In this document: one piece after another, positions 42,256 to 50,747 of the stretch
How the letters are laid out: each line of letters starts with the position of its first letter
How positions within the stretch are numbered: position 1 is the first letter of the stretch
Assembly (NCBI RefSeq): GCF_031451695.1
Contig: NZ_JARWAM010000010.1
Coordinates: 62,001-126,000, forward strand
Direction of reading: 5' to 3'
DNA from: Franzmannia qiaohouensis
GTDB taxonomy: Bacteria > Pseudomonadota > Gammaproteobacteria > Pseudomonadales > Halomonadaceae
Length of the DNA stretch: 64,000 nucleotides
Notes under the pieces: generated by a model
What the model was told of the DNA's origin: nothing
Database searches by the model: none
What the model saw: the letters and a program-made list of their open reading frames with translations, nothing else
Made by a program: the position numbers and the translations under genes

Positions 42256-42316
42256 CGCCCGGCCTCCTCTTTGCAAGTCTTGCTCGACATTGTGTGCCAC
42301 GCTTGGCAGCTATCGC

Positions 42317-43498
42317 TCAAAGACGCCCCTCCACCGCCGCGACGAAGATGTCGCGATACTGATTGGCGTCGAAGGCGATCGGGTTGGTACCCGACGAGGG
42401 GTCGGCCACCGCCATCTGCCCGACCTTGTCGGCCTGCTGGGCATCGATCTTTAGCGCTGCCAGGGTATGCGGGATCGCCAGCCGCTCGCGCAGCTCCAGC
42501 ACCCAGTCGATCACCGCCGCGGTACCCGGCTGGCGCAGGTCGAGATAGCGCCCCAGGCGCACCATCGGCTCGCCGATCGCCTGCTGATTGGCGCGCAGTA
42601 CATAGGGCATCAGGATCGCATTGAGGGTGCCGTGGTGGGCGTCATACAGCGCCCCCAGCGGATGCGCCAGAGCATGCATCGCGCCCAGGCCGCGCTGGAA
42701 AGCGGTGGCGCCCATGCTCGAGGCCACTAGCATGTTCATGCGCGCCTCGAGGTCGCTGCCGTCGGCGTAGGCCCGCGGCAGGTACTGGCAGACCCGGCGC
42801 ATGCCCTCCACGGCGATGCCCTCGGCCATGGGATGGTAGAGCGGCGAGCACCACGCCTCGAGGCAGTGCGACAGCGCATCCATGCCGGTGGCGGCGGTCA
42901 GCGTGGGCGGCAGGCCGGCGCTCAGCTCGGGGTCGAGGATCACCGTGGCCGGCACCATGCCGGGATGGAAGATGATGCGCTTGACGTGCTCGACCTCGTC
43001 GGTGATCACCGAGGCGCGGCCCACCTCCGAGCCGGTACCGGCGGTGGTCGGCACCGCCACGATGGGGGCGATGGCGTCAGCGTCGGCGTTCTTCCAGTTG
43101 TCGCCGACGTCCTCCAGCGACCACAGCGACAGCCCGTCGCGCTGGTTGGCCATCAGCGCCACCGCCTTGGCGGCGTCGAGCCCCGAGCCGCCGCCGAAGG
43201 CGATCACCCCGTCGTGGCCGCCGTCGCGGAAGGCGGCCATGCCGTCGAGGACGTTCTTGCCGGTGGGGTTGCCCTTGATCTCGCTGAACACGGCGATGCC
43301 CAGGCCGCTGTCGTGGCAGGCCAGCACGATGTCGCGCACCATCGGCAGGTTGGCGAGCCCCGGGTCGGTGATCAGCAGCGGGGCCTGCATGCCCAGCGCC
43401 TGGCATACCGCAGGCAGCTCGCGGATGCGCCCGACGCCGGTAAGGATATTGGCGGGGTAGTTCCAGCCCATGCTGAACTGGCTCATGTCCTGGCTCAT
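42317..43498 (-). CDS. Iron-containing alcohol dehydrogenase
   Basis: The protein has 393 residues in the group III alcohol dehydrogenase family. GGGSGLDAAKAVALMA is the NAD loop. ATGMDALSHCLEAWCSP and MHALAHPLGALYDAHHGTLNA supply the aspartate and three histidines that hold the iron. It should oxidise a primary alcohol to an aldehyde with NAD. Directly following an aldehyde dehydrogenase gene (9 bases apart), it probably feeds it. With the glutamine-synthetase-like ligase upstream, a gamma-glutamylated amino alcohol is a reasonable substrate. Confidence 0.92.
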   Translation of the reverse strand: MSQDMSQFSMGWNYPANILTGVGRIRELPAVCQALGMQAPLLITDPGLANLPMVRDIVLACHDSGLGIAVFSEIKGNPTGKNVLDGMAAFRDGGHDGVIAFGGGSGLDAAKAVALMANQRDGLSLWSLEDVGDNWKNADADAIAPIVAVPTTAGTGSEVGRASVITDEVEHVKRIIFHPGMVPATVILDPELSAGLPPTLTAATGMDALSHCLEAWCSPLYHPMAEGIAVEGMRRVCQYLPRAYADGSDLEARMNMLVASSMGATAFQRGLGAMHALAHPLGALYDAHHGTLNAILMPYVLRANQQAIGEPMVRLGRYLDLRQPGTAAVIDWVLELRERLAIPHTLAALKIDAQQADKVGQMAVADPSSGTNPIAFDANQYRDIFVAAVEGRL

Positions 43499-43507
43499 TG
43501 GCGACTC

Positions 43508-44893
43508 CTAGGCGTGCTTGAGATGGAAAGATTTGGGCCGGGTCAGGGTCTCGTAGCCTAGCCGCGACAGCGAGCAGCCGCGCCCCGACTGCTTGACACC
43601 GGTCCAGGCCAGCTCGGGGTCGAGGTAGTCGCAGCGGTTGGTGAACACCGTCCCCGCCTCGAGGCGCTGGGCCAGCCGCTCGCCGGCCGCCATGTCGCGG
43701 GTGAAGACCGCGGCGGTGAGGCCAAAGGCGCTGTCGTTCATCAGCGCCACCGCCTCATCGTCGGACGCCACCGGCATGATACCCACCACCGGGCCGAAAC
43801 TCTCCTCGTGCATGACCCGCATCGAGTGATCGACCCCGGTGAGAAGCTGCGGCGCCAGGTAGGCGCTGCCCGGCACCGACAGTGGATAGTCGCCGGGATC
43901 GATCCACGCCTTGGCCCCGCCGCTCACCGCCTCCTCGATCTGGCCGCGCACGAAGTCCGCCGCCGCCGGCCGCACCAGCGGGCCGAGGGTGGTGGCCGGG
44001 TCACTGGGGTTGCCCAGCCGCAGCTGCTTGACCCAGGCCACCGCGCGCTCGACGAAGGCGTCGAAGATCGCCTGGTCGACGTAGATACGCTCGATGCCGC
44101 AGCAGCTCTGGCCGGAGTTGAAGAAGGCGCCGTCCATCACGCCTTCCACCGCGGCGTCGAGGTCCACGTCGCCACGAATATAGGCCGGATCCTTGCCGCC
44201 CAGTTCCAGGCCGCTGGCGATGAAGCGCCCCGCCGCGTTGCGCTCGACCATCTCGCCGCCGGCCACCGAGCCGGTGAAGGAGACGTGGTCGATGCGCCGG
44301 TCGCGGATCAGCTGCTCGGTGGCGTCATGCGACAGGTGCAGGTGCTGGAACACGCCCTCGGGCAGGCCCGCGGCATCGAAGGCCTGCTGGATGCGCTCGG
44401 CGCACAGCGGGGTCTGGGCAGAGTGCTTGAGGATCACCGTGTTGCCGGCCATGATCGCCGGCACGATGGCGTTCACCGCGGTCATGAAGGGGAAATTCCA
44501 CGGCGCGACGATAAATGACACGCCCAGCGGTTCGCGGGTGATATAGCGGGTGAAGCCCGGCTTGTCGGCGAGCTGGATCGGCGCCAGCGCCGCCTCGGCG
44601 AGGCCGATCATGCCCCTGGCGCGCTCCTCGAAGCCGCCGATCTCGCCACCCGCGGCGGCGATCGGGCGGCCCATCTGCCAGGTCAGCTCATTGGCGAGCT
44701 CATCGCGCCGGGCGACGAAGGCATCGACCATCGCCGAGCAGTAGCGTGCGCGCTCGGCGATCGGCACCTCGCGCCAGCTGCGCTGGGCGCTGGCCGCCCG
44801 CGACAGCGTGGCGTCGATCTGCGCCGGATCGGCCTGTTCCCGTTCGACATAGACCGTGCCGTCGACGGGGGAAATTGTCTTCTGTATGGCCAT
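43508..44893 (-). CDS. NAD(P)-dependent aldehyde dehydrogenase
   Basis: The protein has 461 residues. LELGGKDP carries the general-base glutamate, and FNSGQSCCGIERIYV the nucleophilic cysteine. FIVAPWNFPFMTAVNAIVPA is the cofactor segment. The start MAIQKTISPVDG at 44893 is preferred; an earlier in-frame start adds 11 residues without family support. It resembles succinate-semialdehyde/lactaldehyde-type enzymes, and operon context suggests the aldehyde made by the iron alcohol dehydrogenase. The start codon lies within a 12-base palindrome also found before wrbA. A structured repeat separates it from the upstream ligase gene. Confidence 0.92.
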   Translation of the reverse strand: MAIQKTISPVDGTVYVEREQADPAQIDATLSRAASAQRSWREVPIAERARYCSAMVDAFVARRDELANELTWQMGRPIAAAGGEIGGFEERARGMIGLAEAALAPIQLADKPGFTRYITREPLGVSFIVAPWNFPFMTAVNAIVPAIMAGNTVILKHSAQTPLCAERIQQAFDAAGLPEGVFQHLHLSHDATEQLIRDRRIDHVSFTGSVAGGEMVERNAAGRFIASGLELGGKDPAYIRGDVDLDAAVEGVMDGAFFNSGQSCCGIERIYVDQAIFDAFVERAVAWVKQLRLGNPSDPATTLGPLVRPAAADFVRGQIEEAVSGGAKAWIDPGDYPLSVPGSAYLAPQLLTGVDHSMRVMHEESFGPVVGIMPVASDDEAVALMNDSAFGLTAAVFTRDMAAGERLAQRLEAGTVFTNRCDYLDPELAWTGVKQSGRGCSLSRLGYETLTRPKSFHLKHA

Positions 44894-44895
44894 AC
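44884..44895. promoter_or_regulatory. 12-base palindrome GTATGGCCATAC at the aldehyde dehydrogenase start
   Basis: This sequence is identical to the palindrome upstream of wrbA. It covers the ATG and uses an ATA codon, rare in this GC-rich genome, at codon 3. A shared operator is possible; coincidence with coding sequence cannot be excluded. Confidence 0.3.
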
Positions 44896-44972
44896 GCTTC
44901 CCTTTCCTTCCAGTAACAAGTGACACGGCTCAGTTCGCTTCTATCCGGCACTCGGCTCGCGGCTACCCCGGC

Positions 44973-45057
44973 GACAGGCCGCCGCGGGGGCGCTGTGAAT
45001 CCCTCCCTGGACGCTACTTCTTCCTTCCCTGGAAGAAGACCCCCGCTTTGCCCTGTC
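44973..45057 (-). repeat. Intergenic structured repeat element, copy 4
   Basis: This lies between the ligase and aldehyde dehydrogenase genes of one operon, inverted relative to copies 1 and 2. GCGGGGG (44984-44990) pairs with CCCCCGC (45040-45046), and GACAGGCC (44973-44980) with GCCCTGTC (45050-45057) with one mismatch. The inner hairpin CTTCTTCC/GGAAGAAG (45017-45038) has 8 perfect pairs. On the minus strand the core reads TAGCGTCCAGGGA then GGGATTCACAGCGCC, identical to copy 3 over the first part. It should be transcribed as part of the operon. Confidence 0.84.
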
Positions 45058-45082
45058 CCAGGTGCCGCTTGGCGCTTGGCGC

Positions 45083-46462
45083 TTAAATGATTTCAAAGTA
45101 GCGATCCAGCTCCCAATCGGTGATATGCCGACGGAACTCCCGCTCCTCCCACTCCCGGGTCGCCGCGAAGTGCTCGACGAAGTCGTCGCCGAACAGCGCT
45201 CGGGCCGGCTGCGACGCCTTGAGCCGCTGGGCGGCCTCCCATAGCGTGCGCGGCAGCGCCTGATGCTCGGGGTGATCGAGTTCGTAGGCGTTGCCGCGCA
45301 CCTGCTCGTCGGGTTCGAGGCGCTGCTGGATGCCGTACAGGCCCGCGCCGATGGCGGCCGCGAGGGCGAGATAGGGGTTGGCATCGGCACTGCCGAGCCG
45401 GTACTCGACGCGCTGCGACTTGGCGCTGCCAGGAATCACGCGCAGCGCGGTGGTGCGATTCTCGACGCCCCAGGTGGCGTCGGTGGGCGCCCAGAAACCG
45501 GGAATCAACCGCGTGTAGCTGTTGATGGTGGGCGCGAACATGGCCAGGAACTCGGGCATCAGCTGCTGCTGGCCGGCCACGAAGTGACGCTGGATATCGC
45601 TCATGCAGTAGGGCTTGTCGGCATCGAAGAAGGCCGACTCGCCGCTGTCGGCATGGCACAGCGAGAGGTGGATATGGCCGCTCTGGCCCGGGTAGTCCGG
45701 CGACCACTTGGCCATGAAGGTGGCCATCAGGCCGCGACGCTGCGCCCACACCTTGGTGAAGGTCTTGAACAGCGCGCCCTTGTCGCCGGCAGCCAATGCG
45801 CCGTCGACGCCGATCGCCGCCTCGAGCACCCCGGGGCCGGTCTCGGTATGCAGCCCCTCGATGGGAAAGTCCATGGCTTCGGAGAGCGCCAGCAGCTCAT
45901 GGTAGAGCTCGGCGTGCACCGAGCTTCTGAGCATCGAGTAGCCCATCATGTCCGGGGTCAGCGGGGTCAGGTTGCGGTAGCCTTTCTCGCGGATCGACTC
46001 CGGCGTCTCGCGGAACATGAAGAATTCGTACTCCAGCGAGCCGTGGGCGCTGAAGCCCATCCCAGCGGCCTGGTCGAGCACTCGCCGCAGCAGCCCGCGC
46101 GGGCAGATCGCTTCGGCGCGGCCACTGAACTCGGCGAGAAACAGCAGCATGTCGCCCTCCGCCGGCACCTCGCGGCAGCTCTCGGGGACGATGCGCAGCT
46201 GGGCATCTGGGTAGCCGGTGTGCCAGCCGGTGTATTTGACGTTGTCGTAGAGCACGTCCTTGCTGTCCCAGCCCAGCACCACATCGCAGAACGCGAAGCC
46301 CTCGTCCAGGGCGTGGAAGAACTTGTCGCGACGCATGTACTTGCCGAGCATCACGCCGTCCATGTCGAACATGCCGACCTTGACGTGGGTCAGGCCGCGC
46401 TCCTCGACCAGGCGTCGGGCATCGTCGGCGTTGGTGATGTGGCGGGGTAATAGTTGACTCAT
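45083..46462 (-). CDS. Glutamine synthetase-like gamma-glutamyl amine ligase
   Basis: The protein has 459 residues with a GS beta-grasp start (MFDMDGVMLGKYMRRDKF) and the catalytic domain. SLEYEFFMF, ETGPGVLEAAIG, GHIHLSL, NRTTALRVIPGS and RVEYRLGSADANPYLALAA carry the metal and ATP/glutamate contacts. It lacks the adenylylation region of GlnA and resembles PuuA/IpuC-type ligases that join glutamate to an amine. With an iron alcohol dehydrogenase, aldehyde dehydrogenase and class I amidotransferase in the same operon, the amine probably carries a hydroxyl group (for example ethanolamine); this is inference. TRAP genes precede it. Confidence 0.88.
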   Translation of the reverse strand: MSQLLPRHITNADDARRLVEERGLTHVKVGMFDMDGVMLGKYMRRDKFFHALDEGFAFCDVVLGWDSKDVLYDNVKYTGWHTGYPDAQLRIVPESCREVPAEGDMLLFLAEFSGRAEAICPRGLLRRVLDQAAGMGFSAHGSLEYEFFMFRETPESIREKGYRNLTPLTPDMMGYSMLRSSVHAELYHELLALSEAMDFPIEGLHTETGPGVLEAAIGVDGALAAGDKGALFKTFTKVWAQRRGLMATFMAKWSPDYPGQSGHIHLSLCHADSGESAFFDADKPYCMSDIQRHFVAGQQQLMPEFLAMFAPTINSYTRLIPGFWAPTDATWGVENRTTALRVIPGSAKSQRVEYRLGSADANPYLALAAAIGAGLYGIQQRLEPDEQVRGNAYELDHPEHQALPRTLWEAAQRLKASQPARALFGDDFVEHFAATREWEEREFRRHITDWELDRYFEII

Positions 46463-46538
46463 GGCAGCTTCCTAGATTGGCCAAAGGTCATTGGAGGGCA
46501 TACGGGAGGCGGGCCAATAGCCCGCCTCCTGAGGTTCC

Positions 46539-47603
46539 TCAACTGTAGCGGTAAGGAGGACCCGCCTGCTGCATGGTCTCGCGGTAGTCCTTGAGGATCT
46601 GCACGACCTTGGCACTACGCTCGCTCTGCTCGGCAATCTCGTCCCAGAATTCCAGCGCCGCGTCCTCCAGGGTCTGCCACTCCTCCTCGGGGATCGAGGT
46701 CAGCTCGAGCTTGCCGCCGGTGGTGCGGTAGTGGGCCTCGCCCCACCAGTACCAGTGCTGCCGGTAGTAGTGCGAGTTGTCCATGCACAGCTTGAACAGC
46801 GTCTGCAGGTGCTCGGGCACCTCGTTCCAGCGGTCGGAGTTGGCGAAGTAGGAGCCGGCCCAGGCCCCGGAAATGTTGTTGGTAAGGTAGTAGCTGGCGA
46901 CATCGGCCCAGCCCACGGTATAGGCCTCGGTAATACCCGCCCAGGCGATCCCGTCGAGCTCGCGGGTCTGCATGGCGACTTCGATGTCTTCCCACGGCAG
47001 GGTCACCGGCACCACGCCGAAGCGGCTCAGGAAGCGCCCGGCGGTGGGGAAGGTGAAGACGCGCTTGCCGCGCAGGTCCTCGAGGCTGCGGATCGGCTCG
47101 CGGGTCACGAAGTTGCAGGGGTCCCAGGCGCCGGCACCCAGCCAGGTCACGCCGTCGACCTCGGCGTAGGCCTCCTCCCAGATCTCCTTGAGGCCGTAGT
47201 GGTTGAACAGCGTCGGCACGTCGAGGCTGTAGCGCGAGGCGAAGGGAAAGTAGCCGCCGAACACGGAGACATCCACCGGCGCGGCGATGGAGTCATCGTC
47301 GCTCTGCACCGCATCGATGGTGCCGCGCTGCATGGCACGGAACAGCTCGCCGGTGGGCACCAGCTGGTCGGCGTAGTAGAGCTCGATCTCCATCTCGCCG
47401 TTGGCGGCCTTGTTGAAGGCGTCGATGGAGGGCTTGATGACGTGGGCCGCCAGCGCCGGGCCGGCGTAGGTCTGCATGCGCCAGCGGATCGGGCTGCGCG
47501 ACTGGGCATGTACGTAGGGCGCGCCGACGCTGGCTGCGCCTACCGTGGCGGCGGTGGCCACCCCGGCCTTCTTGAGGAAATTACGCCTGTTGTGATCGGT
47601 CAT
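46539..47603 (-). CDS. TRAP transporter substrate-binding protein with Tat signal
   Basis: From the ATG at 47603, seven bases after GGAG, the protein has 354 residues. NRRNFLKKAGVATAATVGAA is a twin-arginine signal, so it is exported folded. The rest is a DctP-family domain: ALAAHVIKPSIDAFNKAANG, GTIDAVQSDDDSIAA and RGKRVFTFPTAGRFLSRFG. Tat-exported members of this family often bind 2-oxo acids or larger ligands, sometimes with a metal. Here the ligand may be the amine or amino alcohol used by the downstream ligase, which would be unusual for TRAP systems. It lies 76 bases upstream of the ligase gene. Confidence 0.9.
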   Translation of the reverse strand: MTDHNRRNFLKKAGVATAATVGAASVGAPYVHAQSRSPIRWRMQTYAGPALAAHVIKPSIDAFNKAANGEMEIELYYADQLVPTGELFRAMQRGTIDAVQSDDDSIAAPVDVSVFGGYFPFASRYSLDVPTLFNHYGLKEIWEEAYAEVDGVTWLGAGAWDPCNFVTREPIRSLEDLRGKRVFTFPTAGRFLSRFGVVPVTLPWEDIEVAMQTRELDGIAWAGITEAYTVGWADVASYYLTNNISGAWAGSYFANSDRWNEVPEHLQTLFKLCMDNSHYYRQHWYWWGEAHYRTTGGKLELTSIPEEEWQTLEDAALEFWDEIAEQSERSAKVVQILKDYRETMQQAGPPYRYS

Positions 47604-47693
47604 GATACTTCTCCATGGATTGTTGTTGTTACCACTCGTCACGCCGCATGCTCGCGGCTCTTGTGCCTGCCCGTCGCCGGGCATGCTCGCGCC

Positions 47694-49013
47694 TTATCCG
47701 TAGTAGAGTTCCGGCAGCCACAGCGCCAGCTGCGGAAAGGCGGTTATCAAACCCAGCCCCAGCAGCATGATCATCACGAACGGCCAGACGCTGCGGTAGA
47801 TGTCGCCAAGCGTCACCTCGGGGGGCGCCATGGCGCGCATCAGGAACAGGTTGTAGCCGAACGGCGGGGTCATGTAGGCGATCTGCACGGTGATGGTGTA
47901 GAGCACCCCGTACCACACCGGGTCGAAGCCCAGGCTGACCACCAGCGGCACGTAGAGCGGGGCGACGATCACCAGCATCGCGGTGTCGTCGAGGAACATG
48001 CCCATCAGGATGTAGGAGAGCTGCATCATCAGCAGGATCTCCCAGGGGCCGAGGCCCATGCGGTCGAGGAAGACGTTCTCGATGGCGCGCACCGCGCCCA
48101 GGCCGTCGAACACCGCGCCGAAGCACAGTGCGGCGAGAATGATCCACATGAACATGCAGCTGATGCCCAGGGTGCGGCGCACCGTGACCTCGATCACCGC
48201 GCGGGTAAGGCGGCCCTTGACCAGCGCCGCCAGGGTCGCCGCGAAGGCGCCATAGGCGGCGCTCTCGACCAGGCTGGTGACGCCCATCAGGAACAGCCCG
48301 GTCATCGAGAAGAAGATCAGCAGCGGCAGGATGCCGGCACTGAGCAGCTTGAGCTTGGCGCCCAGCTGCATGGTGCGCTCCTCGACGGGCAGCGCCGGCC
48401 CCAGGCTCGGCTGCAGCCGGCAGCGCACCACGATGTAGATCACGAACATCGCCGCCAGGATCAGCCCCGGGAACACCCCGGCCAGCCACAGCTTGCCCAC
48501 CGGCTGACGCGCGATCATGCCGTAGAGCACCAGCACCACGCTGGGCGGCACCAGGATGCCCAGCGAACTGCCGGCCTGGATCACCCCAGTGACCATGATC
48601 TTGTCGTAGCCGCGACGCAGCAGCTCGGGCAGGGCGATGCTGGCGCCGATCGCCATGCCCGCCACGCTCAGGCCGTTCATCGCCGAGACCACCACCATCA
48701 GGCCGATGGTGCCCACCGCCAGGCCGCCCTTCAGCGAGCCCATCCATACGTGAAACATCTCGTAGAGGTCGCCGGCGATGCCCGACTCGGAGAGCATGTA
48801 GCCCATGAACACGAACAGCGGCAGGGTCAACAGCGGGTACCAGTTCATCAGCACGAAGCTGGCGTTGAACGGCATCTCCACCCCGCCGTCGCCCCACAGC
48901 AGCAGCGCCGCGGCGGCGCCGACGAAGCCGATCACCCCGAACACCCGCTGGCCGGTCAACAGCAGCAGCATCATGGTCGAGAACATCAGCAGCGCGATCA
49001 TCTCATAGCTCAT
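47694..49013 (-). CDS. TRAP transporter large permease, DctM type
   Basis: The protein has 439 residues with about 12 membrane segments. LLTGQRVFGVIGFVGAAAA, VVSAMNGLSVAGMAIGASIALPE and LGMFLDDTAMLVIVAPLYVPL follow the DctM pattern of the Tat-type TRAP branch. It overlaps dctQ by four bases, and the binding-protein gene starts about 90 bases after its stop. The gene order (small permease, large permease, binding protein, ligase) suggests one transcript. Confidence 0.92.
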   Translation of the reverse strand: MSYEMIALLMFSTMMLLLLTGQRVFGVIGFVGAAAALLLWGDGGVEMPFNASFVLMNWYPLLTLPLFVFMGYMLSESGIAGDLYEMFHVWMGSLKGGLAVGTIGLMVVVSAMNGLSVAGMAIGASIALPELLRRGYDKIMVTGVIQAGSSLGILVPPSVVLVLYGMIARQPVGKLWLAGVFPGLILAAMFVIYIVVRCRLQPSLGPALPVEERTMQLGAKLKLLSAGILPLLIFFSMTGLFLMGVTSLVESAAYGAFAATLAALVKGRLTRAVIEVTVRRTLGISCMFMWIILAALCFGAVFDGLGAVRAIENVFLDRMGLGPWEILLMMQLSYILMGMFLDDTAMLVIVAPLYVPLVVSLGFDPVWYGVLYTITVQIAYMTPPFGYNLFLMRAMAPPEVTLGDIYRSVWPFVMIMLLGLGLITAFPQLALWLPELYYG

Positions 49014-49537
49014 GCCTCGCCCTCCTCGTCGATGGGGCGACCCAGCGCCGCGCCCAGATCACGGAAGAAGGTGGCGAAGGCCTGCAGCAGCATCAGCACG
49101 ATGCCAAGGCACATGATCAGCTTGATCGGCGCCAGCGGCGGCGCCCAGGAGGAGTGGTTGCGCTGGCCGTACTCCAGCGCGTACTGGGTGCTGGAGATAC
49201 CGCCCAGCAGCAGGGTGACCAGAAAGGTGATCAGAAACAGGATGGTGACGGCATCCACCGCCGCCTGGGTGCGCGGCGACCAGCGGCTGTAGAACAGGTC
49301 CATGCGCACATGGGCGCCCATCTGCATGGCGTAGGCGCCGCCCAGCAGGTAGTAGCTGGCGAGCATGAACTGTGACATCTCCACGCCCCACAGCAGCGGC
49401 GCATTGAGCACTGAGCGCGAGAAGGAGGCGTACAGCAGCAGCCCCATCATCAGGAAGATCATGTACATCACCAGCCGCCCCACCCCGCGGTTGAGGCGCT
49501 CTACCCAGCGTACATAGGCGCTTATTGTTGTTGGCAT
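49010..49537 (-). CDS. TRAP transporter small permease, DctQ type
   Basis: The protein has 175 residues from the ATG at 49537; a GTG eight codons earlier is the alternative and neither has a strong ribosome site. Four membrane segments are visible. SRSVLNAPLLWGVEMSQFMLASYYLLGGAYAMQMGAHVRMDLFYSR contains the usual conserved helix and loop. The normally conserved W-x-E appears as WGVE. It is the first structural gene of the cluster, about 155 bp after the LysR gene that reads the same way. Confidence 0.86.
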   Translation of the reverse strand: MPTTISAYVRWVERLNRGVGRLVMYMIFLMMGLLLYASFSRSVLNAPLLWGVEMSQFMLASYYLLGGAYAMQMGAHVRMDLFYSRWSPRTQAAVDAVTILFLITFLVTLLLGGISSTQYALEYGQRNHSSWAPPLAPIKLIMCLGIVLMLLQAFATFFRDLGAALGRPIDEEGEA

Positions 49538-49692
49538 TGGGTTGCAGTTCCCGCGTCGCACATCGAATGTCTTTCAGTCTTGGACGCGGATTCGGCATCT
49601 GGCAAAGAGCATCGGTCGCACCGACGCCGCTGCTATAGGAAAAATCGATAGTGCACGCCGAAGGCGCATTCGTGACGCTGAAATGCCCACAC

Positions 49693-50652
49693 TCAGGGCT
49701 GGGTGGAGACCTCGGAGGAGAGCCACGGCAGGCCGCGGTCGAGCTCCTGGCGAAAGCGTATCTCCAGCAGGCGGCGGGCATCGCGGGCCAGCTGGGCGGG
49801 CAGGTCGCCGAGTTCGTCACGCCGCGAAACCAGCGTCAACTCGCGCTGCAGCGGTGCCACCGGCAGCGCTGCGACGCGCACCTGGAGGGTCTCCAGGCCG
49901 GCCTGGTAGAGGCACAGCGGGGTGGTGATGGTCCAGCCGGCGCCGGCACTGACCAGACGCAGCACGGCGAAGGTGTTGTCGAGGTGCAGGCGCGCCGGCA
50001 ACTCGAGCCGGTTGAGGCGCAGGTGGCGCTCGATGGCCTGGCCGATCAGCGACTGCGGCGTGTAGCGTACGAAGTCGAGCTGGCGGGCCAGCCAGCGCAG
50101 GTTGTCGAGGGGCCCCGACCAGCTGGCCGGCGCCACCAGCACGAAGGGCTCGCGCAGCACCGCGTGGCGCTCGAGGCCGTCATAGTTCTCGAGGCGGTCG
50201 TCGGAGACGATGATGTCGACATGGCGGGTCAGCAGGGCATGGCTGTGCATGTGCGACAGCCCGGTGGTCAGGGTGTAGTCGCGGGTATGGCGCTTGATCA
50301 GCTCGATCAGCGGCTGGCCCACCGCCGTGGCCAGCGAGTCGACCAGCGCCAGGCGCACCTGATGCAGTTGGCCGAAGGCGCCAGAGACCAGCTCGCGGCG
50401 GGTGCTGCGCGCCTCGTCGAGCAGGCGCCGGGCGCGGTCGTAGAAGAAGCGTCCGGCACTGGTTGGCTCCAGCGGCCGGGCGTTGCGCTTGAACAGGCTG
50501 ACGCCAAGCCCCTCCTCGAGGGTGGCCAGGCTCTGGGATACCGACGACTGCTTGAGCCCCAGGCGCCGTGCGGCGGCGCTCTGGCTGCCCTGCTCCAGGG
50601 TCTCGACGAAGATTTCCATGCTGCGTAGATCGAACCCGAAACCGCTGCGCAT
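49693..50652 (-). CDS. LysR-family regulator of the TRAP/glutamylation cluster
   Basis: The protein has 319 residues. The helix-turn-helix reads SMEIFVETLEQGSQSAAARR then KQSSVSQSLATLEEGLGVSLF, and an effector-binding domain follows. It lies immediately upstream of the TRAP-ligase operon in the same direction and is divergent from the GGACT-like cyclotransferase gene (95 bp between starts). It may therefore control both sides. The effector is unknown; the amine or its glutamylated form are reasonable guesses. Confidence 0.88.
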   Translation of the reverse strand: MRSGFGFDLRSMEIFVETLEQGSQSAAARRLGLKQSSVSQSLATLEEGLGVSLFKRNARPLEPTSAGRFFYDRARRLLDEARSTRRELVSGAFGQLHQVRLALVDSLATAVGQPLIELIKRHTRDYTLTTGLSHMHSHALLTRHVDIIVSDDRLENYDGLERHAVLREPFVLVAPASWSGPLDNLRWLARQLDFVRYTPQSLIGQAIERHLRLNRLELPARLHLDNTFAVLRLVSAGAGWTITTPLCLYQAGLETLQVRVAALPVAPLQRELTLVSRRDELGDLPAQLARDARRLLEIRFRQELDRGLPWLSSEVSTQP

Positions 50653-50747
50653 CCCAGTGTCCTTGAGTGGCCCACACTTGACCCTGTATCTCTAGCATCA
50701 GACTATCCTGTCAGGACGACCAGGCCCAGCCTGACCGGGAGGATCCC

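Noticed and set aside
2556..45057. The dispersed repeats as a CRISPR array or insertion-sequence remnants
   Set aside because: Copies are far apart, lack regular spacers, terminal direct repeats and any transposase fragment, and lie only between genes.
46731..49292. Plus-strand open frame of 853 codons
   Set aside because: It is antisense to the TRAP DctP, DctM and DctQ genes, has a very His/Gln/Arg-rich composition typical of GC-driven shadow frames, and matches no family.
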